Assembly: GCA_964057225.1 (NCBI GenBank)
Contig: OZ059898.1
Location: forward strand, 21,553,267-21,617,266
Origin: Auanema rhodensis
Taxonomy: Eukaryota > Nematoda > Chromadorea > Rhabditida > Rhabditidae
Length of the DNA: 64,000 nucleotides
Direction of reading: 5' to 3'
Below the pieces are notes generated by a model. The model did no database searches, had not been told where the DNA came from, and saw nothing but the letters and a program-made list of their open reading frames with translations. Each line of letters opens with the position of its first letter. Position 1 is the stretch's first letter. Positions 9,738 through 18,169 of this stretch are shown in pieces. The translations under genes and the position numbers were made by a program.

Positions 9738-12700
9738 TTACAAATCAATTGGAGCAGAGAGTAGGTGTTTTTTAAAATTATGAACATTAGTAAGGTTGAT
9801 AAGGTTTTCAGGTAGATCGTTCCATGTTTTGATGCTTCTGTACTCAATACCATTTCTTGTCGCCTTTTTCCGAAGCTCGGGATAGTCGATATTCCATTGG
9901 TGTCTGCGAAGAGAGTGGGTGAAATGTTTAATTTGAAAAATTCTTAAAATACTGTCCGTTGATACGTCTTTAATTTGAGAGAAATAGAAACCTAGATCAG
10001 TTACCTGTCTCCTGGTTGATAGTTCTTGAGCATTCAAAAAAGTGAGCTGACTTTTGTAGTCGGAAAAAATTCCTGCTCTTGAGAAGACTGCTCGCAAGAA
10101 TTTTTTTTGAACCATCTCAATACGAGATATTTTTTTAGATACTTGGGGAGACCATATCACGGATGCATATTCAAGGATTGGTCGAACGTAGCTGCAAAAA
10201 AGGTTGAACATAAATGAAGGTGATCTAGAGTAGAAGCAACGTAGAAGGATGCGACATTTCAGAGCTGCGGCGCAAGAGATGGCGTTTATGTGACAATCAA
10301 ATGTTAGATTGTTATCAGTTAAGACTCCAAGGTCTTTATAATGAGGTACAAAGTCTAAAGGAAACTCACCAAAGGTAAATGGCTCGGTGGGGTTGAGGGT
10401 TGAGCTATTATTGCACACAATCATAATTTTGGATTTGGTGGTGTTGACCATCATTCCATTATTTTTGCACCAGGCGTTGATTGTGTTTAAGGCAATCTGT
10501 AGACTTACCGGATTAGTACTGTATAGTTTGAGATCATCGGCAAAAAGTGTAGGATGAACGTCTTCAGGGAGAGAAGACGTAATGTCATTAATGTAGAAAA
10601 GGAATAGAAGAGGACCGAGAACAGTGCCTTGTGGGACACCACAAGATAAGTTTACAGAAGTAGAAAGAGAACCATTGACAAGAACTGAGTAAGATCTGCC
10701 AGTGATGAAGTTTTTGAGAAAAGTTTGAAGAGAACCGCAGATACCAATGGTTTTAAATTTGTGGAAAAGAACCGAGTGATCAATTAGATCAAAAGCTTTA
10801 GAGAAGTCTATAAAAGCAGTATAGACTGGAATGTTTTTATCCAAACATGATCTCCAGGCAATATGATTGTTAATGATTGCTGATATGGTATTACGTTTAG
10901 GAAGAAAAGCGTGCTGGTGAGCAGATATAGATCCAGTAGAAATGCCAAAGTGGAGGAGCGGGGGTGAAATGAGTCGCTCAAAAACTTTGGAAAGACTTGG
11001 TGTTAATGATATAGGGCGATAGTTTGAAGGATTAGAGCGATTTCCGGATTTGAAAACAGGACGGATCCAAGCTTTCTTCCAGTCCGGAGGGCATGAAGAA
11101 GAAACGAGTAAATTGTGAAAAATGAAGGCAAGTGGGTAGCAAAGAGTAGAGGCGCACTGATTAAGAAAGTAGTAGGGAATGCCATCAGAAGAAGTAGAAA
11201 CTCTGAGAGGAAGATGAGAAAGAACTTTATAGACTTTTTCGGGAGAAATGTCTATAAAATCAATGATAGAGGAAGGGCGAGAGGAGCTGTTGATTAAATC
11301 CGATGAAATACTTGGTTTGACAGAAAAAGAGCTTGCAAAAATGGAAGCTTTTTCTGTGTCTGTCGAGTATATTTCTTCACCAAGTCTAATCGTGGGGATA
11401 TCTGAAGAGCAACCACCGAGACGAGTTCTACAGAAGCGATAAAAAAGTTTGGGGTTATTGGTTGAAGCAATGTGTTCTTCTTCCAAAATAGACTTTTGTT
11501 TAATAAGTCTATCTAGTTTTATAGTTAGTTTTTTGCGGAGAAGCTCGTCACGGTGGCAAATAGATGAACTGAGCCTTTTGATGTAACAGTAGAGATCCGC
11601 AATATTGCGGTCAACTTTTTTTCTACGCCTAGGTTGTTTGTGAGGAACGAATACAGAGATTATGGATTGTAGGATGTTGGTGAATTTGGAGTAAGAGTCA
11701 AGAGGGGAAAGACCAGATAATACCAAAGAAAAGTCGATGCTGACAAGATGGCGATTGATGGCATTGAAGTCGGCTCGATAGAAATTGAGTTGAGAAAAGT
11801 TGGAAAGTGAGGAGGTATTGAAGAATGTATTGGAAGAGAAAGGAAGGGTATCCAGAGGGGATACAGGGGTGTTGATGATGATGGAGAATGTAACCGAGAA
11901 GTGATCGGAGTTACCCAATGGAGGGGAGCGTGATATATTAGATATGATTGAAGGATTGTTTGTGATAAGGTAGTCTAAGATGTTGTTACCACGTGTAGGA
12001 AAATTGACAAGTTGATCAGAGTGACTACTTTGGAGAAATTGAATAATTGATTTACTAGAAGGAGATGAGAGTGAGGACTGAAGAAGATCCCAATTGATAT
12101 TAGGAAAGTTCAGGTCACCCGTAATAAAGAAAGAGCGGTTAGAAATATGACCATTGAGATCAGAAAGATAAGAACAAAAATCAGAGTGAGAAGCAGTAGG
12201 GGAACGATAACAAACGGAGAAAACCGAGTTGTTAGAGGTTAGAAGGATGGTAACATATTGAACCGATGAAGAGAGGGGTGAGGAGGAGAGTAAAATTGAG
12301 TTAATTTGTTTTTTTAAGAACAAAAGAGTACCACCGCCGCGTGAAGAATGCTTGTCTGCTCTGAATATGTTGTAATGATCATTTAGAGGAAGATGATCAG
12401 AAGAAAAATCAGAAAACAGCCAAGATTCCGATATGGCGATGATATCAGGGGATGAGATAGAATGAATGATTGTGAGGAAATGAAGTTTATTGAGAATAGA
12501 ACGTGCATTGTAACAGTGGACTGATAGTTTAACAGGGACATGAGAAGAAAGCAAGCATGGTGAAGAAGCGGTTTTATCGAAAGGACATGTTGTTACAGGA
12601 CCGAGATAAAGATGTTGTATCGGATCCGCTTCTTGATCTAGTAGGAAGTTCGGCAGTAGGCTTAACAGAGCGTGGTGGATTCTTTCTTCTTCTTGGGCTA

Positions 12701-12821
12701 ATAGAAGATTTTTTCTCCAGAGAAAGAATTTTTGACCTGCCAGTTGAGCGACTATTCCTACTAGATTTAGAAGGGGGGCTAGATATAACACCAGTATCAA
12801 TATTGGACGGACATTGGACAT
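9738..12821 (-). CDS. ORF2: endonuclease/reverse transcriptase polyprotein, left copy
   Basis: Open frame of 1027 residues, intact. An exonuclease-endonuclease-phosphatase (APE-type) domain spans about 97-312, with YNARS near 104, ISESWL with the acidic E132, GDLN at 235-238, LDYLITN near 282 and NSDH at 304-307. The reverse transcriptase spans about 525-810, with YRPIS at 601-605, the FIDFSKAF block with D672, GVPQG at 728-732 and the catalytic FADD at 760-763. A C-terminal RPILEYASVIW segment near 880-890, common in CR1/jockey-like elements, follows. No RNase H domain is visible. It should nick DNA and copy its own RNA at the nick. It differs from the plus-strand copy at residue 82 only (Asp instead of Val). 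The first 80-odd residues overlap ORF1 in another frame, so the true start is uncertain. Expression would need a promoter, which this truncated copy lacks. Confidence 0.9.
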   Translation of the reverse strand: MSNVRPILILVLYLAPLLNLVGIVAQLAGQKFFLWRKNLLLAQEEERIHHALLSLLPNFLLDQEADPIQHLYLGPVTTCPFDKTASSPCLLSSHVPVKLSVHCYNARSILNKLHFLTIIHSISSPDIIAISESWLFSDFSSDHLPLNDHYNIFRADKHSSRGGGTLLFLKKQINSILLSSSPLSSSVQYVTILLTSNNSVFSVCYRSPTASHSDFCSYLSDLNGHISNRSFFITGDLNFPNINWDLLQSSLSSPSSKSIIQFLQSSHSDQLVNFPTRGNNILDYLITNNPSIISNISRSPPLGNSDHFSVTFSIIINTPVSPLDTLPFSSNTFFNTSSLSNFSQLNFYRADFNAINRHLVSIDFSLVLSGLSPLDSYSKFTNILQSIISVFVPHKQPRRRKKVDRNIADLYCYIKRLSSSICHRDELLRKKLTIKLDRLIKQKSILEEEHIASTNNPKLFYRFCRTRLGGCSSDIPTIRLGEEIYSTDTEKASIFASSFSVKPSISSDLINSSSRPSSIIDFIDISPEKVYKVLSHLPLRVSTSSDGIPYYFLNQCASTLCYPLAFIFHNLLVSSSCPPDWKKAWIRPVFKSGNRSNPSNYRPISLTPSLSKVFERLISPPLLHFGISTGSISAHQHAFLPKRNTISAIINNHIAWRSCLDKNIPVYTAFIDFSKAFDLIDHSVLFHKFKTIGICGSLQTFLKNFITGRSYSVLVNGSLSTSVNLSCGVPQGTVLGPLLFLFYINDITSSLPEDVHPTLFADDLKLYSTNPVSLQIALNTINAWCKNNGMMVNTTKSKIMIVCNNSSTLNPTEPFTFGEFPLDFVPHYKDLGVLTDNNLTFDCHINAISCAAALKCRILLRCFYSRSPSFMFNLFCSYVRPILEYASVIWSPQVSKKISRIEMVQKKFLRAVFSRAGIFSDYKSQLTFLNAQELSTRRQVTDLGFYFSQIKDVSTDSILRIFQIKHFTHSLRRHQWNIDYPELRKKATRNGIEYRSIKTWNDLPENLINLTNVHNFKKHLLSAPIDL

Positions 12822-13343
12822 TTGAATTGGACTTAGAAACAGTAGAAGTATTTAGAGAAACGTGTGGAGTAGAAGTGGTTGAACGGGCAGTTGGTTTACG
12901 TGGAATCTTTATAAGTTTGAGATCGCGTACAATGAAAAGTGATTCACTATTATCCAAATTTTTCGCTTTTGCTTCTTCGCGCAGTTTTTTTTCAAGATCT
13001 ACCTCGAAGGGAAGATAATCGCGACGAATAAACGTTTTAGACAAGCTTTCAAAACATTTAGCTTTGTTTGTCCTAATGGTTTCAATGATTTTGTCACGTA
13101 AATCAACTGTTGAACATGAAATAATGAGAGGGCCTGGAGAATTAGATTTGAGAGTTGAGCGAGTAATGGTTATTTGGTTGCTGTTAATCAAAGAAATCAA
13201 GGTGTCATCATTAGACTTTCCAGCTATAAGTTTGAGAAGGGCGGTAGGGTCCGAGGGAAACTCAGATGAATCGTGAGGAACCCTAAACCAAACCGCTCTT
13301 TTCAAGCGATAAGAATACCTTGATTCCTCAGATCGAACTTTTT
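12574..13343 (-). pseudogene. ORF1, 5'-truncated copy
   Basis: Corresponds to residues 92-346 of the plus-strand ORF1 with no difference in the shared protein. The N-terminal coiled coil and the ATG are missing, removed by the inversion breakpoint. The first plausible non-AUG start (TTG) is at 13305. The frame stays open upstream through the 18-bp minisatellite to a TAA near 13577, adding a repeating six-residue unit (N or D, then EVTAR), but no in-frame ATG is present. Most likely not translated as ORF1. Confidence 0.85.
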
Positions 13344-13345
13344 TT

Positions 13346-13561
13346 CGCGCCGTGACCTCATCCCGCGCCGTGACCTCATCCCGCGCCGTGACCTCAACCC
13401 GCGCCGTGACCTCATCCCGCGCCGTGACCTCATCCCGCGCCGTGACCTCATCCCGCGCCGTGACCTCATTCCGCGCCGTGACCTCATTCCGCGCCGTGAC
13501 CTCATTCCGCGCCGTGACCTCATTCCGCGCCGTGACCTCATTCCGCGCCGTGACCTCATTT
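13346..13561 (+). repeat. 18-bp minisatellite, 12 units
   Basis: Exactly 12 tandem 18-bp units of CGCGCCGTGACCTCATCC and close variants. Units 1-6 end in TCC (unit 3 in ACC), units 7-11 in TTC and unit 12 in TTT. It is strongly GC- and CpG-rich in an AT-rich setting. Each unit contains TGACCT, the complement of AGGTCA, the nuclear-receptor half-site. It lies at the 5' end of the plus-strand element, so it may be its promoter array, as tandem 5' repeats are in some non-LTR elements; that role is inferred. It also abuts the inversion breakpoint at 13343/13344. Confidence 0.9.
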
Positions 13562-13783
13562 CGTCGGACTGGTTCTTAAAGGTACGCTTTCTTAGTTCTT
13601 TCATTTTTTTTTCTTGTTCTTTTTCTTTTATCTCTTCTATTTTATTACTCTCTCTCTTTTCCAATTCTCTCTGTCCTTTCTGTCTTTTACTTTGTTATTT
13701 ATTGTCTTTCACTTCTTTATACCACTGTCTTTACATTCTTTTTTCTTATTTTTCTGTTTCTTAATCTTATCTTTTTTCTCAAT
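13562..13783 (+). promoter_or_regulatory. 5' leader of the retrotransposon, polypyrimidine-rich
   Basis: After about 35 bp of mixed sequence (CGTCGGACTGGTTC and following), roughly 13591-13783 is dominated by T and C on the plus strand, with very few G, ending in TTTTCTCAATATGAC at the ORF1 start. This is the probable 5' UTR of ORF1. The strong strand asymmetry could affect translation or form unusual DNA structure; neither is shown. Confidence 0.6.
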
Positions 13784-14824
13784 ATGACAGCTGTTACAAA
13801 AGATTTCTTTACTGATGCTCTCGAGTCTCTTTCCAAATCTTTCCGAGAATCTTTCTCTCAACTTTCATCTGACATCAAAAACGAACTCAACAGTATTAAA
13901 ATCAATGTAGCAGCTAATGAAGCTCGTATCAAAACTATCGAAACAAACCTCAAATCACGTATCGATACTTTAGAGCAACAACTCCTAAATGTTCCAACTT
14001 TCAATGCCTCTTCTCCTTCTCAAACCACTTCTACCAGTATTATGTGTCATGTTCAAAAAGTTCGATCTGAGGAATCAAGGTATTCTTATCGCTTGAAAAG
14101 AGCGGTTTGGTTTAGGGTTCCTCACGATTCATCTGAGTTTCCCTCGGACCCTACCGCCCTTCTCAAACTTATAGCTGGAAAGTCTAATGATGACACCTTG
14201 ATTTCTTTGATTAACAGCAACCAAATAACCATTACTCGCTCAACTCTCAAATCTAATTCTCCAGGCCCTCTCATTATTTCATGTTCAACAGTTGATTTAC
14301 GTGACAAAATCATTGAAACCATTAGGACAAACAAAGCTAAATGTTTTGAAAGCTTGTCTAAAACGTTTATTCGTCGCGATTATCTTCCCTTCGAGGTAGA
14401 TCTTGAAAAAAAACTGCGCGAAGAAGCAAAAGCGAAAAATTTGGATAATAGTGAATCACTTTTCATTGTACGCGATCTCAAACTTATAAAGATTCCACGT
14501 AAACCAACTGCCCGTTCAACCACTTCTACTCCACACGTTTCTCTAAATACTTCTACTGTTTCTAAGTCCAATTCAAATGTCCAATGTCCGTCCAATATTG
14601 ATACTGGTGTTATATCTAGCCCCCCTTCTAAATCTAGTAGGAATAGTCGCTCAACTGGCAGGTCAAAAATTCTTTCTCTGGAGAAAAAATCTTCTATTAG
14701 CCCAAGAAGAAGAAAGAATCCACCACGCTCTGTTAAGCCTACTGCCGAACTTCCTACTAGATCAAGAAGCGGATCCGATACAACATCTTTATCTCGGTCC
14801 TGTAACAACATGTCCTTTCGTTAA
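13784..14824 (+). CDS. ORF1: coiled-coil nucleic-acid-binding protein of the retrotransposon
   Basis: 346 residues starting at the first ATG after the pyrimidine-rich leader (AATATGACAGCT). Residues about 8-69 have heptad-like hydrophobic spacing and charged residues typical of a coiled coil for multimerisation. Residues about 104-195 (RAVWFRVP onward) look like a compact RRM-like fold, and about 195-235 contains RRDYLPFEVDLEKKLREEAK, reminiscent of the C-terminal basic segment of ORF1 proteins in L1 and related elements. Residues 236-346 are Ser/Arg/Lys-rich low complexity with basic clusters such as SPRRRKN. No CCHC zinc knuckle is visible. Expected role is binding element RNA in a ribonucleoprotein. 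Domain calls are by eye, not by profile search. Confidence 0.82.
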   Translation: MTAVTKDFFTDALESLSKSFRESFSQLSSDIKNELNSIKINVAANEARIKTIETNLKSRIDTLEQQLLNVPTFNASSPSQTTSTSIMCHVQKVRSEESRYSYRLKRAVWFRVPHDSSEFPSDPTALLKLIAGKSNDDTLISLINSNQITITRSTLKSNSPGPLIISCSTVDLRDKIIETIRTNKAKCFESLSKTFIRRDYLPFEVDLEKKLREEAKAKNLDNSESLFIVRDLKLIKIPRKPTARSTTSTPHVSLNTSTVSKSNSNVQCPSNIDTGVISSPPSKSSRNSRSTGRSKILSLEKKSSISPRRRKNPPRSVKPTAELPTRSRSGSDTTSLSRSCNNMSFR

Positions 14825-17660
14825 AACCGCTTCTTCACCATGCTTGCTTTCTTCTCATGTCCCTGTTAAACTATCAGTCCACTGTTACAATGCACGTTCT
14901 ATTCTCAATAAACTTCATTTCCTCACAATCATTCATTCTATCTCATCCCCTGATATCATCGCCATATCGGAATCTTGGCTGTTTTCTGATTTTTCTTCTG
15001 ATCATCTTCCTCTAAATGATCATTACAACATATTCAGAGCAGACAAGCATTCTTCACGCGGCGGTGGTACTCTTTTGTTCTTAAAAAAACAAATTAACTC
15101 AATTTTACTCTCCTCCTCACCCCTCTCTTCATCGGTTCAATATGTTACCATCCTTCTAACCTCTAACAACTCGGTTTTCTCCGTTTGTTATCGTTCCCCT
15201 ACTGCTTCTCACTCTGATTTTTGTTCTTATCTTTCTGATCTCAATGGTCATATTTCTAACCGCTCTTTCTTTATTACGGGTGACCTGAACTTTCCTAATA
15301 TCAATTGGGATCTTCTTCAGTCCTCACTCTCATCTCCTTCTAGTAAATCAATTATTCAATTTCTCCAAAGTAGTCACTCTGATCAACTTGTCAATTTTCC
15401 TACACGTGGTAACAACATCTTAGACTACCTTATCACAAACAATCCTTCAATCATATCTAATATATCACGCTCCCCTCCATTGGGTAACTCCGATCACTTC
15501 TCGGTTACATTCTCCATCATCATCAACACCCCTGTATCCCCTCTGGATACCCTTCCTTTCTCTTCCAATACATTCTTCAATACCTCCTCACTTTCCAACT
15601 TTTCTCAACTCAATTTCTATCGAGCCGACTTCAATGCCATCAATCGCCATCTTGTCAGCATCGACTTTTCTTTGGTATTATCTGGTCTTTCCCCTCTTGA
15701 CTCTTACTCCAAATTCACCAACATCCTACAATCCATAATCTCTGTATTCGTTCCTCACAAACAACCTAGGCGTAGAAAAAAAGTTGACCGCAATATTGCG
15801 GATCTCTACTGTTACATCAAAAGGCTCAGTTCATCTATTTGCCACCGTGACGAGCTTCTCCGCAAAAAACTAACTATAAAACTAGATAGACTTATTAAAC
15901 AAAAGTCTATTTTGGAAGAAGAACACATTGCTTCAACCAATAACCCCAAACTTTTTTATCGCTTCTGTAGAACTCGTCTCGGTGGTTGCTCTTCAGATAT
16001 CCCCACGATTAGACTTGGTGAAGAAATATACTCGACAGACACAGAAAAAGCTTCCATTTTTGCAAGCTCTTTTTCTGTCAAACCAAGTATTTCATCGGAT
16101 TTAATCAACAGCTCCTCTCGCCCTTCCTCTATCATTGATTTTATAGACATTTCTCCCGAAAAAGTCTATAAAGTTCTTTCTCATCTTCCTCTCAGAGTTT
16201 CTACTTCTTCTGATGGCATTCCCTACTACTTTCTTAATCAGTGCGCCTCTACTCTTTGCTACCCACTTGCCTTCATTTTTCACAATTTACTCGTTTCTTC
16301 TTCATGCCCTCCGGACTGGAAGAAAGCTTGGATCCGTCCTGTTTTCAAATCCGGAAATCGCTCTAATCCTTCAAACTATCGCCCTATATCATTAACACCA
16401 AGTCTTTCCAAAGTTTTTGAGCGACTCATTTCACCCCCGCTCCTCCACTTTGGCATTTCTACTGGATCTATATCTGCTCACCAGCACGCTTTTCTTCCTA
16501 AACGTAATACCATATCAGCAATCATTAACAATCATATTGCCTGGAGATCATGTTTGGATAAAAACATTCCAGTCTATACTGCTTTTATAGACTTCTCTAA
16601 AGCTTTTGATCTAATTGATCACTCGGTTCTTTTCCACAAATTTAAAACCATTGGTATCTGCGGTTCTCTTCAAACTTTTCTCAAAAACTTCATCACTGGC
16701 AGATCTTACTCAGTTCTTGTCAATGGTTCTCTTTCTACTTCTGTAAACTTATCTTGTGGTGTCCCACAAGGCACTGTTCTCGGTCCTCTTCTATTCCTTT
16801 TCTACATTAATGACATTACGTCTTCTCTCCCTGAAGACGTTCATCCTACACTTTTTGCCGATGATCTCAAACTATACAGTACTAATCCGGTAAGTCTACA
16901 GATTGCCTTAAACACAATCAACGCCTGGTGCAAAAATAATGGAATGATGGTCAACACCACCAAATCCAAAATTATGATTGTGTGCAATAATAGCTCAACC
17001 CTCAACCCCACCGAGCCATTTACCTTTGGTGAGTTTCCTTTAGACTTTGTACCTCATTATAAAGACCTTGGAGTCTTAACTGATAACAATCTAACATTTG
17101 ATTGTCACATAAACGCCATCTCTTGCGCCGCAGCTCTGAAATGTCGCATCCTTCTACGTTGCTTCTACTCTAGATCACCTTCATTTATGTTCAACCTTTT
17201 TTGCAGCTACGTTCGACCAATCCTTGAATATGCATCCGTGATATGGTCTCCCCAAGTATCTAAAAAAATATCTCGTATTGAGATGGTTCAAAAAAAATTC
17301 TTGCGAGCAGTCTTCTCAAGAGCAGGAATTTTTTCCGACTACAAAAGTCAGCTCACTTTTTTGAATGCTCAAGAACTATCAACCAGGAGACAGGTAACTG
17401 ATCTAGGTTTCTATTTCTCTCAAATTAAAGACGTATCAACGGACAGTATTTTAAGAATTTTTCAAATTAAACATTTCACCCACTCTCTTCGCAGACACCA
17501 ATGGAATATCGACTATCCCGAGCTTCGGAAAAAGGCGACAAGAAATGGTATTGAGTACAGAAGCATCAAAACATGGAACGATCTACCTGAAAACCTTATC
17601 AACCTTACTAATGTTCATAATTTTAAAAAACACCTACTCTCTGCTCCAATTGATTTGTAA
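14577..17660 (+). CDS. ORF2: endonuclease/reverse transcriptase polyprotein, plus copy
   Basis: 1027 residues, intact, with the same domains as the minus-strand copy: APE-type endonuclease (about 97-312; E132, GDLN 235-238, NSDH 304-307), reverse transcriptase (about 525-810; D672, GVPQG 728-732, FADD 760-763) and a C-terminal region without RNase H. It carries Val at residue 82. The listed ATG at 14577 lies 248 bp inside ORF1, and no other ATG occurs in this frame before the endonuclease. Translation therefore uses this internal ATG, reinitiates at a non-AUG codon, or shifts +1 from ORF1 near its stop (CGT TAA at 14819-14824). Residues 1 to about 82 are the ORF1 tail read in another frame and may not be made. 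Confidence 0.9.
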   Translation: MSNVRPILILVLYLAPLLNLVGIVAQLAGQKFFLWRKNLLLAQEEERIHHALLSLLPNFLLDQEADPIQHLYLGPVTTCPFVKTASSPCLLSSHVPVKLSVHCYNARSILNKLHFLTIIHSISSPDIIAISESWLFSDFSSDHLPLNDHYNIFRADKHSSRGGGTLLFLKKQINSILLSSSPLSSSVQYVTILLTSNNSVFSVCYRSPTASHSDFCSYLSDLNGHISNRSFFITGDLNFPNINWDLLQSSLSSPSSKSIIQFLQSSHSDQLVNFPTRGNNILDYLITNNPSIISNISRSPPLGNSDHFSVTFSIIINTPVSPLDTLPFSSNTFFNTSSLSNFSQLNFYRADFNAINRHLVSIDFSLVLSGLSPLDSYSKFTNILQSIISVFVPHKQPRRRKKVDRNIADLYCYIKRLSSSICHRDELLRKKLTIKLDRLIKQKSILEEEHIASTNNPKLFYRFCRTRLGGCSSDIPTIRLGEEIYSTDTEKASIFASSFSVKPSISSDLINSSSRPSSIIDFIDISPEKVYKVLSHLPLRVSTSSDGIPYYFLNQCASTLCYPLAFIFHNLLVSSSCPPDWKKAWIRPVFKSGNRSNPSNYRPISLTPSLSKVFERLISPPLLHFGISTGSISAHQHAFLPKRNTISAIINNHIAWRSCLDKNIPVYTAFIDFSKAFDLIDHSVLFHKFKTIGICGSLQTFLKNFITGRSYSVLVNGSLSTSVNLSCGVPQGTVLGPLLFLFYINDITSSLPEDVHPTLFADDLKLYSTNPVSLQIALNTINAWCKNNGMMVNTTKSKIMIVCNNSSTLNPTEPFTFGEFPLDFVPHYKDLGVLTDNNLTFDCHINAISCAAALKCRILLRCFYSRSPSFMFNLFCSYVRPILEYASVIWSPQVSKKISRIEMVQKKFLRAVFSRAGIFSDYKSQLTFLNAQELSTRRQVTDLGFYFSQIKDVSTDSILRIFQIKHFTHSLRRHQWNIDYPELRKKATRNGIEYRSIKTWNDLPENLINLTNVHNFKKHLLSAPIDL

Positions 17661-18136
17661 ACCATCCATTGTAATTAATGTTCTCACCTCTCGAAAAACT
17701 ATTTTTTTTTCTTTTATCAGGCTCCTTTTTATTTGTAGTTCGTATTTTTTTACACTTCTCTATGACCACATGGCAACAGTCTACCATCTATTTTTCTTTG
17801 TCCCTTCTCAATAATTGTTACTTCGTCACTATTCCTATAGACATTAGTCATACGGATCGGACGCTAGTTACCTCCAAATTGCTAGAACGGGCTTGCCTCA
17901 CATCACGAGTACCACCGTACCTAACAACCACATTAGTGAGGTCAGCCATTGTGCTGAACAAACCCCAAGCATACAGCAAGAATTTTATTTGGCAGACTGT
18001 TCACTATTGATCATAGATAAGCGAGCTCTTATCGAACTTACAATATTAAAAGTCCTTTTTTATGTTCTTATTGAATGGTTCTTGATTTTTTCACTCCATG
18101 ACTTAACAGCTACTGTCTTAACCTGTGATATTGAAC
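17661..18136 (+). other. 3' UTR of the plus-strand retrotransposon
   Basis: About 475 bp from the ORF2 stop to AATAAA. The first 100 bases are T-rich (runs of T near 17702 and 17745). Small open frames here lack domains and are treated as chance. The 3' UTR is the expected recognition region for the reverse transcriptase, by analogy with other non-LTR elements. Confidence 0.75.
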
Positions 18137-18142
18137 AATAAA
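18137..18142 (+). promoter_or_regulatory. Polyadenylation signal AATAAA
   Basis: GAACAATAAACATT places AATAAA about 25 bases before the satellite resumes, right at the element's 3' end. It overlaps the first tail unit. Confidence 0.55.
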
Positions 18143-18169
18143 CATTAAACGTGTAAACATTAAACGTGT
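18140..18169 (+). repeat. 3'-terminal tail: two 15-bp tandem units
   Basis: AAACATTAAACGTGT occurs at 18140-18154 and 18155-18169. The satellite then continues with ACATTTAATTAG. The ACGTGT end of the unit is identical to satellite sequence at the same place (CACGTGTACATTT). Short tandem tails of this kind are typical for CR1-like elements in place of poly(A). Confidence 0.8.

Larger units (their letters stand above)
9229..13343 (-). mobile_element. Non-LTR retrotransposon (CR1/jockey-like), minus strand, 5'-truncated
   Basis: Reverse-complement copy of the plus-strand element. It keeps the 3' tail, 3' UTR, complete ORF2 and the last three quarters of ORF1. It is cut inside ORF1 at a run of five A/T pairs (13339-13343), so it lacks the ORF1 start and the leader. 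The cut joins directly to the 18-bp minisatellite. Near-identity to the other copy means the duplication is recent or the copies are homogenised. No target-site duplication can be judged because the 5' end is not next to host DNA. Confidence 0.93.
13346..18163 (+). mobile_element. Non-LTR retrotransposon (CR1/jockey-like), plus strand, apparently full length
   Basis: About 4.8 kb: 18-bp repeat array, pyrimidine-rich leader, ORF1 (13784-14824), overlapping ORF2 (14577-17660), 3' UTR, AATAAA and a short tandem tail, then satellite. Both reading frames are intact and catalytic motifs are present, so the element could be recently or still active. The 5' boundary is uncertain: I placed it at the start of the minisatellite because the inverted copy begins just before it. 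No 5' host flank exists, so a target-site duplication cannot be seen. Clade call rests on domain order (endonuclease, reverse transcriptase, no RNase H) and motif flavour. Confidence 0.88.

Noticed and set aside
11003-11442. Short open frames on either strand inside ORF2 (mirrored at 15956-16395), and those antisense to ORF1
   Set aside because: They lie entirely within well-supported coding sequence in other frames, with no domain of their own.
13346-13561. CRISPR-like short repeat array
   Set aside because: The 18-bp units are contiguous with no spacers; it is a minisatellite.
13352-13579. 75-residue plus-strand frame across the minisatellite (VTSSRA units)
   Set aside because: Same reason: an artefact of an 18-bp period, with no independent evidence of coding.
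13302-13664. 120-residue minus-strand open frame with a repeating MRSRRG unit
   Set aside because: It is a frame through the 18-bp minisatellite and the pyrimidine-rich leader; the repeat period is a multiple of three, so all frames stay open. No domain is recognisable.
17545-18141. Three short open frames at the ORF2 end and in the 3' UTR (and their mirrors at 9257-9853)
   Set aside because: They overlap ORF2 or one another, lack domains, and occur only as frame shadows or in the AT-rich 3' UTR.
9229-18169. Terminal inverted repeats of a giant DNA transposon (Maverick- or foldback-like)
   Set aside because: The inverted arms are themselves a non-LTR retrotransposon with its 3' ends outward. 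No transposase, integrase or capsid-like gene lies between them, and no target-site duplication is apparent.
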